A stretch of DNA of 64,000 bases from Planctomycetaceae bacterium (lineage in GTDB: Bacteria > Planctomycetota > Planctomycetia > Pirellulales > Pirellulaceae). Both the position numbers and the translations under genes were made by a program. The stretch lies in the NCBI GenBank assembly GCA_020638995.1, contig JACKHM010000002.1, forward strand, positions 2,318,347 through 2,382,346, read 5' to 3'. Position 1 is the first letter of the stretch. Each line of letters opens with the position of its first letter. Positions 34,749 to 43,664 of the stretch are shown piece after piece. A model generated the notes under the pieces. It ran no database searches, had not been told where the DNA came from, and saw nothing but the letters and a program-made list of their open reading frames with translations.

Positions 34749-35897
34749 CTACAGACCGCTGCCCAAGTGGCCGCTCATATAGCCTGTTTCATTCATCGGT
34801 ATGACTTGCGTCCGGTTGCTGTGCGGTTGCCCGTACGGCAAGCTCGGATGAATGTGTTGCTCGTGAATACTCATGTGACTTGGTGGCCTCGGATAGCTGT
34901 AACCCGGGGTCTCCTTGACGTGAATCTTGAACTGCTCGACGCCTCCGGGCAGATGCATGTGCGTATTGTTCCGAATGGAATGGCTCTGCAAACTAGCTGG
35001 ACCGCCGAATGGAATGTGTGGTGGCCCCGGCAATCCGATTGGCGTTCCGCTGGTCGTCATGCCGTACTGAGGTACGGTGACTCCGGAGACGTAAGGTGGA
35101 GTCAAGCCACCGGGACCAAGTGACGATGCGGCCATCGGCATCGCACCCATCGGTACACCGCCTTGCATTTGCTCCATGAACGACGCTGCCATAACTTGAT
35201 CGCCCATCGCGCCGGGCATCTCGACGTCTTTGTTACCCAGACGAATCACTGCCATGATGGAACCGCGACGATCGGCTTCGACGATGGGGTCGATACCTGG
35301 ATCAAGCCGCGTACTGACCAAAGTCTCGACACCAGCCAACGCCATCTCTTGGAACTCAGGATCTGGCAGGTAGATGACCTTCGTAACAAAGTTGCCGCTC
35401 AGGACTTGGTCGAAATCCTCTTCGGTTAGCTGAACGGGAATCGCATTGTGAGCAAGATACGCTGCCGTGCGAGGCGTCGTTGGGCCAACTTCGAGCGTCG
35501 GATATAACTCAACGCCTTCGCGCCCGCCGATGTTGGTAACCTTCAGGCGATAGATTCCGCCCTCGGGGAAATTCTTGCGACCAGGAACAATCAGCGGTTC
35601 AGAATCAAACTGCCCGACGCCTGTGACGTCCCACTGGACCTGCATCGATTCGGGCCGGCTGAACAACATCTGAATAGTTTGATGCTGCATCGGCACTCCG
35701 CTGGTGTAGCTCACCGGCGACACTGCCGAAGGCATTGCCGGCGGGATCACCCCAGGGCCAGGGCCTCCGACACCGGGACCAGGCTGCATTAGCCGCTCGG
35801 CAGGAGGAAGATTATGAGACCTGATGTCCGATGCACAGCCCATCGCAGTGATGGCTGCCACAGAGAACAAAGACCAAAGGGTCAGTCGTACCTTCAT
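34749..35897 (-). CDS. Exported envelope lipoprotein, paralogue of the product at 33799-34638
   Basis: A 382-residue lipoprotein with lipobox AITAMGC (Cys21). Residues 35-60 are Pro/Gly-rich. The shared block lies at about residues 105-185: YRLKVTNIGGREGVELYPTL, PVQLTEEDFDQVLSGNF, VTKVIYLPD, followed by LGNKDVEMP, matching the neighbour. The C-terminal 150 residues are Met/Gly/Pro/His-rich and disordered-looking. It heads a three-gene minus-strand operon ending with the DUF11 lipoprotein, consistent with an envelope assembly function. I do not recognise a named family. Confidence 0.76.
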   Translation of the reverse strand: MKVRLTLWSLFSVAAITAMGCASDIRSHNLPPAERLMQPGPGVGGPGPGVIPPAMPSAVSPVSYTSGVPMQHQTIQMLFSRPESMQVQWDVTGVGQFDSEPLIVPGRKNFPEGGIYRLKVTNIGGREGVELYPTLEVGPTTPRTAAYLAHNAIPVQLTEEDFDQVLSGNFVTKVIYLPDPEFQEMALAGVETLVSTRLDPGIDPIVEADRRGSIMAVIRLGNKDVEMPGAMGDQVMAASFMEQMQGGVPMGAMPMAASSLGPGGLTPPYVSGVTVPQYGMTTSGTPIGLPGPPHIPFGGPASLQSHSIRNNTHMHLPGGVEQFKIHVKETPGYSYPRPPSHMSIHEQHIHPSLPYGQPHSNRTQVIPMNETGYMSGHLGSGL

Positions 35898-36216
35898 GAT
35901 TTTCCCCCTACGAGCCGCCGACCCGGTAAGGCCGGGCGACGAGAGCCAATTCGTAATCGTTGGTAACTGTTGATTTGCAAATTCGCGGCAGATGACTGCG
36001 TCACAGCCCGACGATTGGAGTGGGAACCGCTTGCGAGACTCGCTAGAATCGTGACAGCAAGTCGCTAAATCCCATCACTCCTTGTTCGGCTGCGCGGTCG
36101 TCAAACGTCCGCAGAGACTAAGTCCAGGCCACAACGGGGGCGAGAAACTTTTTCCCTGTGGGATATGTTCGGCCTGATACAACACGAATCTTTGGCAAAA
36201 CCAGCATAACCGCGCG
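35898..36216. other. Divergent intergenic region, nothing recognised
   Basis: About 320 bases between the envelope operon and the divergent LolA-like gene. It should contain both promoters, but no consensus element or structure was convincing. Confidence 0.4.
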
Positions 36217-37143
36217 ATGAAGTACAAATTGCCTAGTGTTAAAACGACTCGGAGGCCCTCGTGCTGGCGTTGCATACTGGCAATTTCGACAACATTCGTC
36301 ATCAATTCGACGCTAGCGTTGTCGCAAGAACCGCCCGATCGGACGACGCCGACTGGACAACAGATTGTGACCCAGGCGGCAGCCCAGATGACGCTGCATC
36401 CCTCGCTCGAAGCCAAAGTGCGACAGCGCGTGGGTATTCGCGATCAGTACATGGTCGGGTCGGGAGCTTACCTGCAACTGCGATACGGCGAGGACGTCCG
36501 CTTTCGATTGGAATTGCGATTGCAAGTTGGCGATCAATTGACGAGCTTGCAGCATATTACAGACAACCGCTACCTCTACATTCGGCGAGATACTGGCAAC
36601 ACCAAGTCGATCAGCCGGATCGATCTCAAGCGTGTTCAGACGGCACGCGGAGAGGCAGATCGCAACAACGCGGCACGTCACTACGGTTCGTTGGGAGTTG
36701 GAGGTTTGTCACAGCTGCTGCACGGACTTGCTGAAAACTTTGTGTTCGAGGATCCAGAGTCGGCAACGATCAGCGGCGTCAATGTGTGGCGAATGAACGG
36801 AGCTTGGAAGCCGGAGATGCTGGCGAAGTTGTTACCCGAACAGGGTGAGACGATTTTGGCAGGACAACTTCCGACGCCAGGATCGCTGCCGCTGCAGCTC
36901 CCGGATCAAGTTTCCCTGGTCGTGGGCCGCGACGAACCATTGCCCTTGTTTCCCTATCGCGTTGAGTTCTCGCGATACGACTCCGACGTGAACCAACGGC
37001 GGTCAATGTTAATCATGGAATTGTTCGAAGTCCGCTTGCGTCCCGATCTCGACCCACGCCACTTTGAAGTCCCCGACAACGAACAAGATCTGGTGGACGA
37101 GACCGACGCATACTTGCGCAAACATGGGCTAGTCTCGTCGTAG
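36217..37143 (+). CDS. Exported LolA-like protein of unknown function
   Basis: A 308-residue protein with an N-terminal signal (about residues 18-36, ending LALSQ). The body alternates beta strands of the type seen in LolA/DUF1571-like lipoprotein-binding folds: VRFRLELRLQVGDQLTSLQHI, DNRYLYIRRD, then GVNVWRMNGAWK and the C-terminal LIMELFEVRLRPDLDPRHFEV, where a typical LolA-like protein ends its sheet. Family assignment is tentative. It is monocistronic, upstream of the DUF1080 fusion. Confidence 0.6.
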   Translation: MKYKLPSVKTTRRPSCWRCILAISTTFVINSTLALSQEPPDRTTPTGQQIVTQAAAQMTLHPSLEAKVRQRVGIRDQYMVGSGAYLQLRYGEDVRFRLELRLQVGDQLTSLQHITDNRYLYIRRDTGNTKSISRIDLKRVQTARGEADRNNAARHYGSLGVGGLSQLLHGLAENFVFEDPESATISGVNVWRMNGAWKPEMLAKLLPEQGETILAGQLPTPGSLPLQLPDQVSLVVGRDEPLPLFPYRVEFSRYDSDVNQRRSMLIMELFEVRLRPDLDPRHFEVPDNEQDLVDETDAYLRKHGLVSS

Positions 37144-37347
37144 CACCATCGTGGTCGTCGAACTCCGATCGGTGAACGACTACGGTAGTACCATACGATG
37201 CCGAGAGTTTTCATGCCGAGCGTGAAGGCTACGATGAGACTTTCAAAGCGGAGCGGAACAGACACGACAACCGACCTGCAATCTAAGTTCAATTGGACTA
37301 CAATGCTGGGCTTGATAATTGTTAGTCATGCCCGCTGTAGCTATTTG

Positions 37348-37353
37348 AAGGAG
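37348..37353 (+). promoter_or_regulatory. Ribosome binding site deciding a GTG start
   Basis: AAGGAG lies six bases before GTG 37360, which begins a good signal peptide. The longer open frame starting 162 bases upstream lacks both. Confidence 0.75.
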
Positions 37354-37359
37354 TCACCG

Positions 37360-40300
37360 GTGAAGAAGTTGCTTAGCGTGATACTTGTCCTCATTGCTTG
37401 TCCCGCACTGGGAGTCGAAGACGGATTCGTAAGCCTGTTTAATGGCAAAGACCTGAGCGGTTGGTCCGGCGATACGACATTGTGGTCCGTTGAAGATGGT
37501 GCGATTACTGGCAAGACCAACGGGCCAGATCACCTCGAATACAACAAGTTCCTGATCTGGGACGGCACCGCCAGCAACTTTGAGCTGCGTTGCGAATTCC
37601 GCTTGGAAGGCGACAATAACTCCGGTGTTCAATACCGCAGCAAGCACGACAAAGAACGCGGTGACTGGGTGGTCGTCGGATATCAGGCCGACATTCATGC
37701 GAATCCTCCTTTCCTTGGCATGTTGTATGACGAGAAGGGACGTGGCATTGTCGCGAAACGGGGCGAGAAGGTTACCGTTGGGGCGGACGGCAAGAAGCGG
37801 GTGACACCGCTGGATGTGCCCGTCGAGGCAGTGGACCTGACCGAATGGCACGAACTTACGATCATTGCCAGAGGCAAGCGGCTGATCCACAAGTTGGACG
37901 GCGTGACGACCGTAGAAGTCATCGACGATCAAGAGTCAGAACGCGAAATGGACGGAGTCATCGCGTTGCAGGTACATCGCGGCAAAGCTATGAAGGTTCA
38001 ATTTCGCAATATTCGGTTGAGCAAAGAGTCTGCTCAGCAATCGAAAAAGAAAAAAGCCAAACGCCGTCTCGATCCACCAGCAACCGATGCGACGCCGAAG
38101 TCAGCAACACTCAAGGCGCCAACGGCCACACCAATCGACGCAATGAAGGTCGCTAAAGACTTCAAGGCAGAGCTACTCTATTCGGTTCCCAAAGAGATTG
38201 AAGGCTCTTGGGTGAACTTATGCGTTGACCCTAAGGGTCGTTTGATCGTCTCGGACCAGTACGGCGGCCTGTTTCGAGTGACTCCTCCCGCAATCGGATC
38301 GAATGCAGAAGTTGAAATCGAAAAGATCAATGTTGATATCGGTGAAGCCCAGGGGCTGCTCTGGGCCTTCGACAGTCTGTACGTTGTTGTGAACCGCACG
38401 GGCAAGTACGAGAGCGGTGTCTATCGTGTCTTCGACAAAGATGGCGACGATCAACTTGATACGTTAACGACGCTCCGCACGTTTACGGGTTCAAGCGGCG
38501 AGCACGGCCCCCACGCGGTGCTGTTGACGCCAGACGGAAACTCGTTGTACATCGTCTGCGGCAACAAGACCGCTCCGACCGAGATCACGACGTCGCGCGT
38601 GCCGCAGATCTACGACGAAGACCTGCTGCTGCCTCGTCCTTACGGTCGCGGATTTATGAAGGGCACGCGAGCGCCGGGCGGAGTCATTTATCGCATCAAT
38701 CCGGAGGGTACGGAGTGGGAGATGGTCGCCAGCGGCTTTCGCAACGAGTTTGATGCGGCACTGAACGCTGATGGAGAATTGTTTACGTACGACGCGGATA
38801 TGGAATGGGATGTGAACACCCCCTGGTATCGCCCCACACGCGTCTGCCACGTGACAAGCGGTGCGGAGTTTGGTTGGCGGAACGGCGGCGGCAAATTGCC
38901 GGTACATTATCCCGACAGTCTGCCTGCTGTGATTGATATTGGATTCGGTTCGCCAACCGGCGTGTGTTTTGGCTACGAAGCCCAGTTCCCTGCTCGGTAT
39001 CAGAATGCATTGTTTATCAGCGATTGGAGCTACGGCAAGCTGTACGCCGTCCATCTCACGCCGTCGGGTTCGACGTATTCGGCAACACTCGAAGAGTTCA
39101 TCACGGGCACCCCGCTGCCGTTGACCGATGTCGTGATCAATCCGCATGACTGCGCGATGTACTTCACAATTGGCGGTCGAAAGGTTCAATCCGGTTTATA
39201 TCGAGTGACTTACTCCGGCAACGAGTCGACTGAAGTCGCGAACGCGCATCAGCCAGAAGGCGCTCCAGCTCGCGAAATCCGCCGCAAACTCGAATCGCTG
39301 CATATCGGCGATCATCCGGAGGCTGTTGACATCGCGTGGAAGCATCTGGGTGATGAAGACCGCTTCATTCGATTTGCCGCACGAGTTGCTCTCGAACACA
39401 GGCCGCTTGCTGAGTGGCAGGACCGAGCTCTAGCCGAGACGAATCCCCAAGCGTCTCTCACAGCACTCCTCGCCTTGGCACGCAAACACGAACGCGTTGA
39501 CAAAGGTAAGGAGCCGGATATCGATACGCCTCCTCCGACCTGGGATTCCACGGAATTTGCGCCGATCAACGAGACGCTTGATCGCATACTCGAAGCATTA
39601 GACCGACTTGAGTGGTCGGAACTCTCTGTCCAACAACAGATCGAAGCCTTGCGAGTCGGCGCTGTTTCGTTTCTCCGCCTGGGACCGCCTGATGACGGAA
39701 CGCGTCACGAGATTATCCACCGACTGGACAATGTTTATCCGGCGAAGTCGCAGGCATTGAACTCCGACTTGGCGCAGATGCTCGTGTACCTGCAAGCTCC
39801 TACAGCAGCGAAAAAAATTGTCACGGCGTTGATGGAAGCGCCGACGCAGGAAGAGCAGATCGATCTCGCGAAATCGTTGCGTCACCTACGAAGTGGGTGG
39901 ACGCGAGAGTTGCAGCAGCAGTACTTCGAATGGTTTACGAGAGCCGCTGGCTATCGCGGTGGCGCGAGTTTTTCTTTGTTTGTCGACAACATCAAGCAGG
40001 ACGCCGTTGCCCTACTGAGTGAGGAAGACAAGTTGGCGTTAAAGCCAATCCTCGAAGCTAAGCCCCCAACCGATGCACCTCAACCAGCGCCACCCCGTCC
40101 GTTCGTTCATGAATGGAAAATGGAGGAACTGGTGCCACTCGTTGAATCCAAGTTAAAGGACCGTGATTTCGATCACGGTCGACAAATGTTCGGTGCCGCC
40201 AATTGCTTTGCCTGCCATCGCTTTGACAACCAAGGAGGAGCCGTCGGGCCGGATCTGACGATCTTATCGGGCCGTTTCAGCGCTCGCGATATTCTTGAAT

Positions 40301-40617
40301 CCGTCGTGGAACCAAGCAAAGTCATAAGTGATCAATATGCCGCGGTAACAATTCTTACCTCGGACGGAAAAGTTGTCACGGGTCGAATCGTGAACCTTTC
40401 CGGGGACGAATTCCGTGTTAGTGAGAACATGCTCGATCCAGGCAACTTGACGATGGTCGACCGTAAGTTAATCGAGGAGATGGCGCCGGCGAAACTCTCG
40501 ATGATGCCGCAAGGCTTGCTGAACACACTGAACGAAGAAGAAGTCCTTGATCTCATGGCGTACTTGCTGTCGCGCGGCGATCGGAATCATCCGATGTTTG
40601 GAGACAGTAGCGATTAG
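37360..40617 (+). CDS. DUF1080 / sorbosone-dehydrogenase-like propeller / PVC haem-domain fusion
   Basis: A 1085-residue exported protein starting at GTG 37360. Order: signal (KKLLSVILVLIACPALG); DUF1080 3-keto-disaccharide hydrolase-like domain (about 25-215, LFNGKDLSGW, NSGVQYRSK); a Lys-rich linker near 230; a six-bladed propeller of the membrane-bound dehydrogenase/L-sorbosone type (about 265-620, with APGGVIYRINPEG, AALNADGELFTYDADMEWD); a helical HEAT-like stretch (about 630-850); and a C-terminal PVC-type haem domain with CFACHRF near 949 and GPDLTILSGRFSARDILES. Likely a periplasmic sugar-oxidising or hydrolysing enzyme passing electrons to its own haem. All domains are intact. Confidence 0.9.
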   Translation: MKKLLSVILVLIACPALGVEDGFVSLFNGKDLSGWSGDTTLWSVEDGAITGKTNGPDHLEYNKFLIWDGTASNFELRCEFRLEGDNNSGVQYRSKHDKERGDWVVVGYQADIHANPPFLGMLYDEKGRGIVAKRGEKVTVGADGKKRVTPLDVPVEAVDLTEWHELTIIARGKRLIHKLDGVTTVEVIDDQESEREMDGVIALQVHRGKAMKVQFRNIRLSKESAQQSKKKKAKRRLDPPATDATPKSATLKAPTATPIDAMKVAKDFKAELLYSVPKEIEGSWVNLCVDPKGRLIVSDQYGGLFRVTPPAIGSNAEVEIEKINVDIGEAQGLLWAFDSLYVVVNRTGKYESGVYRVFDKDGDDQLDTLTTLRTFTGSSGEHGPHAVLLTPDGNSLYIVCGNKTAPTEITTSRVPQIYDEDLLLPRPYGRGFMKGTRAPGGVIYRINPEGTEWEMVASGFRNEFDAALNADGELFTYDADMEWDVNTPWYRPTRVCHVTSGAEFGWRNGGGKLPVHYPDSLPAVIDIGFGSPTGVCFGYEAQFPARYQNALFISDWSYGKLYAVHLTPSGSTYSATLEEFITGTPLPLTDVVINPHDCAMYFTIGGRKVQSGLYRVTYSGNESTEVANAHQPEGAPAREIRRKLESLHIGDHPEAVDIAWKHLGDEDRFIRFAARVALEHRPLAEWQDRALAETNPQASLTALLALARKHERVDKGKEPDIDTPPPTWDSTEFAPINETLDRILEALDRLEWSELSVQQQIEALRVGAVSFLRLGPPDDGTRHEIIHRLDNVYPAKSQALNSDLAQMLVYLQAPTAAKKIVTALMEAPTQEEQIDLAKSLRHLRSGWTRELQQQYFEWFTRAAGYRGGASFSLFVDNIKQDAVALLSEEDKLALKPILEAKPPTDAPQPAPPRPFVHEWKMEELVPLVESKLKDRDFDHGRQMFGAANCFACHRFDNQGGAVGPDLTILSGRFSARDILESVVEPSKVISDQYAAVTILTSDGKVVTGRIVNLSGDEFRVSENMLDPGNLTMVDRKLIEEMAPAKLSMMPQGLLNTLNEEEVLDLMAYLLSRGDRNHPMFGDSSD

Positions 40618-40727
40618 ACGACACAGCCGGCAAGGCTGCACTCGATACGCGTCCGGGGCTTTGTGCCCCGACGTGATTTTCATCGATCAACGATGTTGGT
40701 CCGCTGCTCCGATGCAAACAATTCGAC

Positions 40728-41933
40728 TCAAAGGTCTACTTTGCCGATATCGGCAAGCTGTTGCTGCGAGGGAAATTCACGCACGCGGTAGCGGATCGGA
40801 TATAGTCCTTTGGCTGGCCGCATCAAATCGCCAACATGTCTCTGGACCGTGTCCCACTTGCCGGACGCCACCAAGCCGTTTTCTGTGGAGAGCATGATGT
40901 ACTGCGTCTTTGGAAGTAGCGTGTGGACACCTGCTCCCCAAACACAGTAAGACTTAACATCTCCCGCATCGTTTTGCAGTCCGGAAAAGCTCGCAACAAA
41001 AGCATCGTCCTCCGAAGTTTGTTCGTTAACGGCATTTAGCAACTCCTTTTGTTCCGCATAGAGTCCGCCGAGGAAGTTCGTCTCTAGCAGTGCAAACTTC
41101 GGATAGAGTGGATGATCCCTTTCCGGCATCCAATCCACCCACTCACCCTCGACAAGTTGCATTGGAAGCGGCGACAACGGTCGCGGCTCTTCGGCCAGCG
41201 TCTTTTCGGTGAGCGCGAGCATGATCCCCAAACCGCTTTCGTCATCGCTGCCAGTCACATACATCGCGTCACGCTGTGCCACCATTGCAACAGGATTGCC
41301 GATGACGTCAAAACTGCGAATTCGATCGAGCAGCAAGACGCGCGACGAATCGTAGTTGTCACCGCTGACTGCTGAATGAAAATTGTCGCCAATCTTCCCC
41401 CAGGCAATCGTCGATTCGTCAAGGTTCTGGCAGGCGCATTCCATCGCTTCGTAATAGCTGACGCCCCAGTTTTCCAGCGTCTCGTGCGAGATCGACGCCA
41501 TTGATGTGGGCAGATCATACACGAGCGACGAGTACAAATGTTCGCCGATCGGATAAAGAGGCAGATCTATGGCCTTCGAACCCTTTAGCTTTGCTTCCAA
41601 CTCCATGTTGACAAACATCGAACGCAACCAAATCTTGGGCCGCAGATTCGACCGGGCCTGGGAAAAATCGTCGGGGATGCTCTCGTGGTCGATCAACAGC
41701 GAGTGAACCAACCGCAACAAATGCGATCGCCGCTCGCTACGCGGCAGAGAACAATGCTCTTGATAAATGTTTGAGAGATTCGTGACGTGCTCTCGGTCTG
41801 TGCGGAGCAGCCGAAAGTTTTCAGCGTCGTAAATGATCGTGCCCGTGTCACCAATTCGACGCAGCCCTCCGATGAGGGCCTTTGCGAACTGCTTTTTCGA
41901 CGGGGGGCCGAAAAACTTATCGAGTATTCCCAT
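40728..41933 (-). CDS. DUF1444-like cytoplasmic protein
   Basis: A 401-residue soluble protein from ATG 41933; the open frame extends 80 codons further, but the family-like N-terminus MGILDKFFGPPSKKQFAKAL begins here. The first 90 residues (DKFF, FAKALIGGLRRIGDTG, FRLLR, NLSNIYQEHC) resemble the N-terminus of DUF1444 proteins. The remainder includes DYDSSRVLLLDRIRSF-like beta strands (here DNYDSSRVLLLDRI) and a VTGSDDESGLGIML segment. Function unknown. It converges on the DUF1080 fusion. Confidence 0.6.
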   Translation of the reverse strand: MGILDKFFGPPSKKQFAKALIGGLRRIGDTGTIIYDAENFRLLRTDREHVTNLSNIYQEHCSLPRSERRSHLLRLVHSLLIDHESIPDDFSQARSNLRPKIWLRSMFVNMELEAKLKGSKAIDLPLYPIGEHLYSSLVYDLPTSMASISHETLENWGVSYYEAMECACQNLDESTIAWGKIGDNFHSAVSGDNYDSSRVLLLDRIRSFDVIGNPVAMVAQRDAMYVTGSDDESGLGIMLALTEKTLAEEPRPLSPLPMQLVEGEWVDWMPERDHPLYPKFALLETNFLGGLYAEQKELLNAVNEQTSEDDAFVASFSGLQNDAGDVKSYCVWGAGVHTLLPKTQYIMLSTENGLVASGKWDTVQRHVGDLMRPAKGLYPIRYRVREFPSQQQLADIGKVDL

Positions 41934-42159
41934 AACAGTGGGGGCCAGCAGAATGGGCTGAATCGAAGGCCGTGAGCAAGTCAAGAATTCTATCTGCGAG
42001 CACAGGGTTTTACAGGCCTGGACACGAATCGCGCCGACACGTTGGGACTGCCCAAAACACACACTACATGCTCTACTATGGTTCAGCAACCCTCGGAGCT
42101 GATCAGACCGATCGGCGAACTCACTTGTATCCTGCGCCCCGTATTCCTGGAGTATAAGA

Positions 42160-42459
42160 ATGAAAAATCTCATCCTCGCCGCAGTTGCTGTTCTTCTGCT
42201 AAGTGCTGCAACTTCTACCGCAATGGCAGATCACTTCCGTCGCCAGCATGTGTACCATCATTACGATGCCGGAGTTCACTACGTGGCCCCCGTGGTCCCC
42301 TATCACGTTTATCACCGCGCGCCGGCGTACGTCGGGCCGCATTATATTTACGATTCGCCGCGATACTACCAGCATCACCACACTTATCACTACGCACGTC
42401 CGGGTTACTCGACGATCGGTGTTTACGGCGGCAACTATTCCGTTTACATCGGCTTTTAG
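42160..42459 (+). CDS. Small secreted His/Tyr-rich protein
   Basis: A 99-residue protein with a strong signal peptide (MKNLILAAVAVLLLSAATSTAMA). The mature 76 residues are about half His, Tyr, Pro and Val, with clusters such as HVYHHYDAGVHY and QHHHTYHY. GGAGT precedes the ATG. Similar small Tyr/His-rich exported proteins are common in planctomycetes; metal binding or tyrosine-based crosslinking are guesses from composition. Confidence 0.65.
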   Translation: MKNLILAAVAVLLLSAATSTAMADHFRRQHVYHHYDAGVHYVAPVVPYHVYHRAPAYVGPHYIYDSPRYYQHHHTYHYARPGYSTIGVYGGNYSVYIGF

Positions 42460-42524
42460 TTGAGTCATCGCGGTCTGAGCAGCACCAGCGAGCAAACCTC
42501 ACTTTGTGGCGAGGTTGCTTCTGT

Positions 42525-43206
42525 TCAAGCAAGCAACAATTCGTTGATCAGCTTGCGAGGTGCACCGATGTCAACAACATGGACAGATCCGAGAACCGCT
42601 TGTGCAGCCGGGTTCCGAAAGCCGATCTTCTGTGCCACAAACGTGCATGTGTAGTCAGCCAAGAACGTGGGCGAGCCGCACTCGCCCATGTCGCAATCGA
42701 GTCCGCTGGGAAGGTCGACTGCAAGTTTCTTAGCTCTGCTCGCATTCATTTCTTGCAATCCAAGGTCAAGAGGAGGTCGAGGGTTTCCGCGACTGCCGGT
42801 GCCAAGCATGGCGTCCACGACCCAATCGGCGCCAGCGAGGCGTTGTTTGAGCCATTCCTCAGATTCGCCCTCCGGGCAACGAGCCCAAGCTAACTCCCCA
42901 AGGTTGATTGTCTTGAAATTTGCCGCAGCATCACCCGTTAAGCCGGATGGATCACAGAACAAAGAACGCGCACGTCGTAACCTCGCAGGTCAAGATGCCG
43001 AGCAATCACAAAGCCATCTCCACCGTTGTTACCTTTCCGCAACAGATCACGACCGGGCCATGGATCCCTTGTTCGCAGAGAAAGTCCGCACACCCACGGC
43101 CTGCATTTTCCATCAAAACCAATCCAGTCATGCCGTAATCAGCGACCGCTTTGCGATCCAGGGTGCGGACTTGGTCTCGCGTCAGATATTGCCGAGTTGC
43201 TCTCAT
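42525..43206 (-). pseudogene. nnrE: NAD(P)H-hydrate epimerase NnrE (YjeF_N), two frameshifts
   Basis: NnrE repairs hydrated NAD(P)H. Three consecutive frames give one complete protein of about 227 residues: MRATRQYLTRDQVRTLDRKA with MTGLVLMENAGRG, then (shifted) NNGGDGFVIARHLDLRGYDV, then (shifted again) FCDPSGLTGDAAANF through DAMLGTG, DLPSGLDCD and the C-terminus at 42525. The breaks fall at about 43032 (one G short in AAAGG) and about 42961 (one T short in CTTTG). No nonsense change other than the frameshifts is seen and the length is normal. Either a very young pseudogene or, more likely, sequencing error; see the finding on this region. Confidence 0.85.
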
Positions 43207-43305
43207 CTCAAGTACCGGAACTCTGTTCTGATCTTTTGGAAAGGGCGGTGTGTGATGACGTAGAATTAGGTCGTCACGTTGGACTCATGTTATGGAGCAG
43301 CATTC

Positions 43306-43618
43306 ATGCCGATCTACGAATACACCTGCGACAAATGCCAAACGGACTTCCGAATTGCTCGTGCGAAGCGCCGAGCAACCCGCTTATCCAACTTGCGGGA
43401 GCGCCAATCTCTCGAAACAGTTTAGCGTCCCAGCAGCCCATGTATCAGGCGTTTCACAACTCCCCGTCTGCACACCTCCAATGAATGGCGGCGGCTGTGG
43501 CCTTCCGCAGTGCAGGACAGGGCGATGTGGGATGGAAATGAGTCGCCCGATCAAGGCGTCTACGCGAGATGAGCTCGTCAACTCGCACATCAAGAAATGC
43601 GAAAGCAGCGAGATCTAA
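43306..43618 (+). pseudogene. FmdB-type zinc-ribbon regulatory protein, frameshifted
   Basis: The start MPIYEYTCDKCQTDF at 43306 is the hallmark of the FmdB/CxxC_CxxC_SSSS zinc ribbon family. The frame then shifts by one extra base (CC at 43350-43351) into the frame giving ELLVRSAEQPAYPTCGSANL and a Gly/Cys-rich tail (GGGCGLPQCRTGRCGM). In the rejoined protein the second zinc pair reads YPTC rather than CPTC, so one ligand is also altered. The true C-terminus is unclear because the frame after the Cys-rich tail may be another artefact. Confidence 0.72.
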
Positions 43619-43664
43619 CCTGCTCGCTGCTTTCAGCCCAATCGCTCCGGAAAGAGTTTTTGTA

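Noticed and set aside
42667..43263. 198-codon plus-strand frame opposite nnrE
   Set aside because: It is opposite a recognisable YjeF_N protein and its composition is not protein-like.
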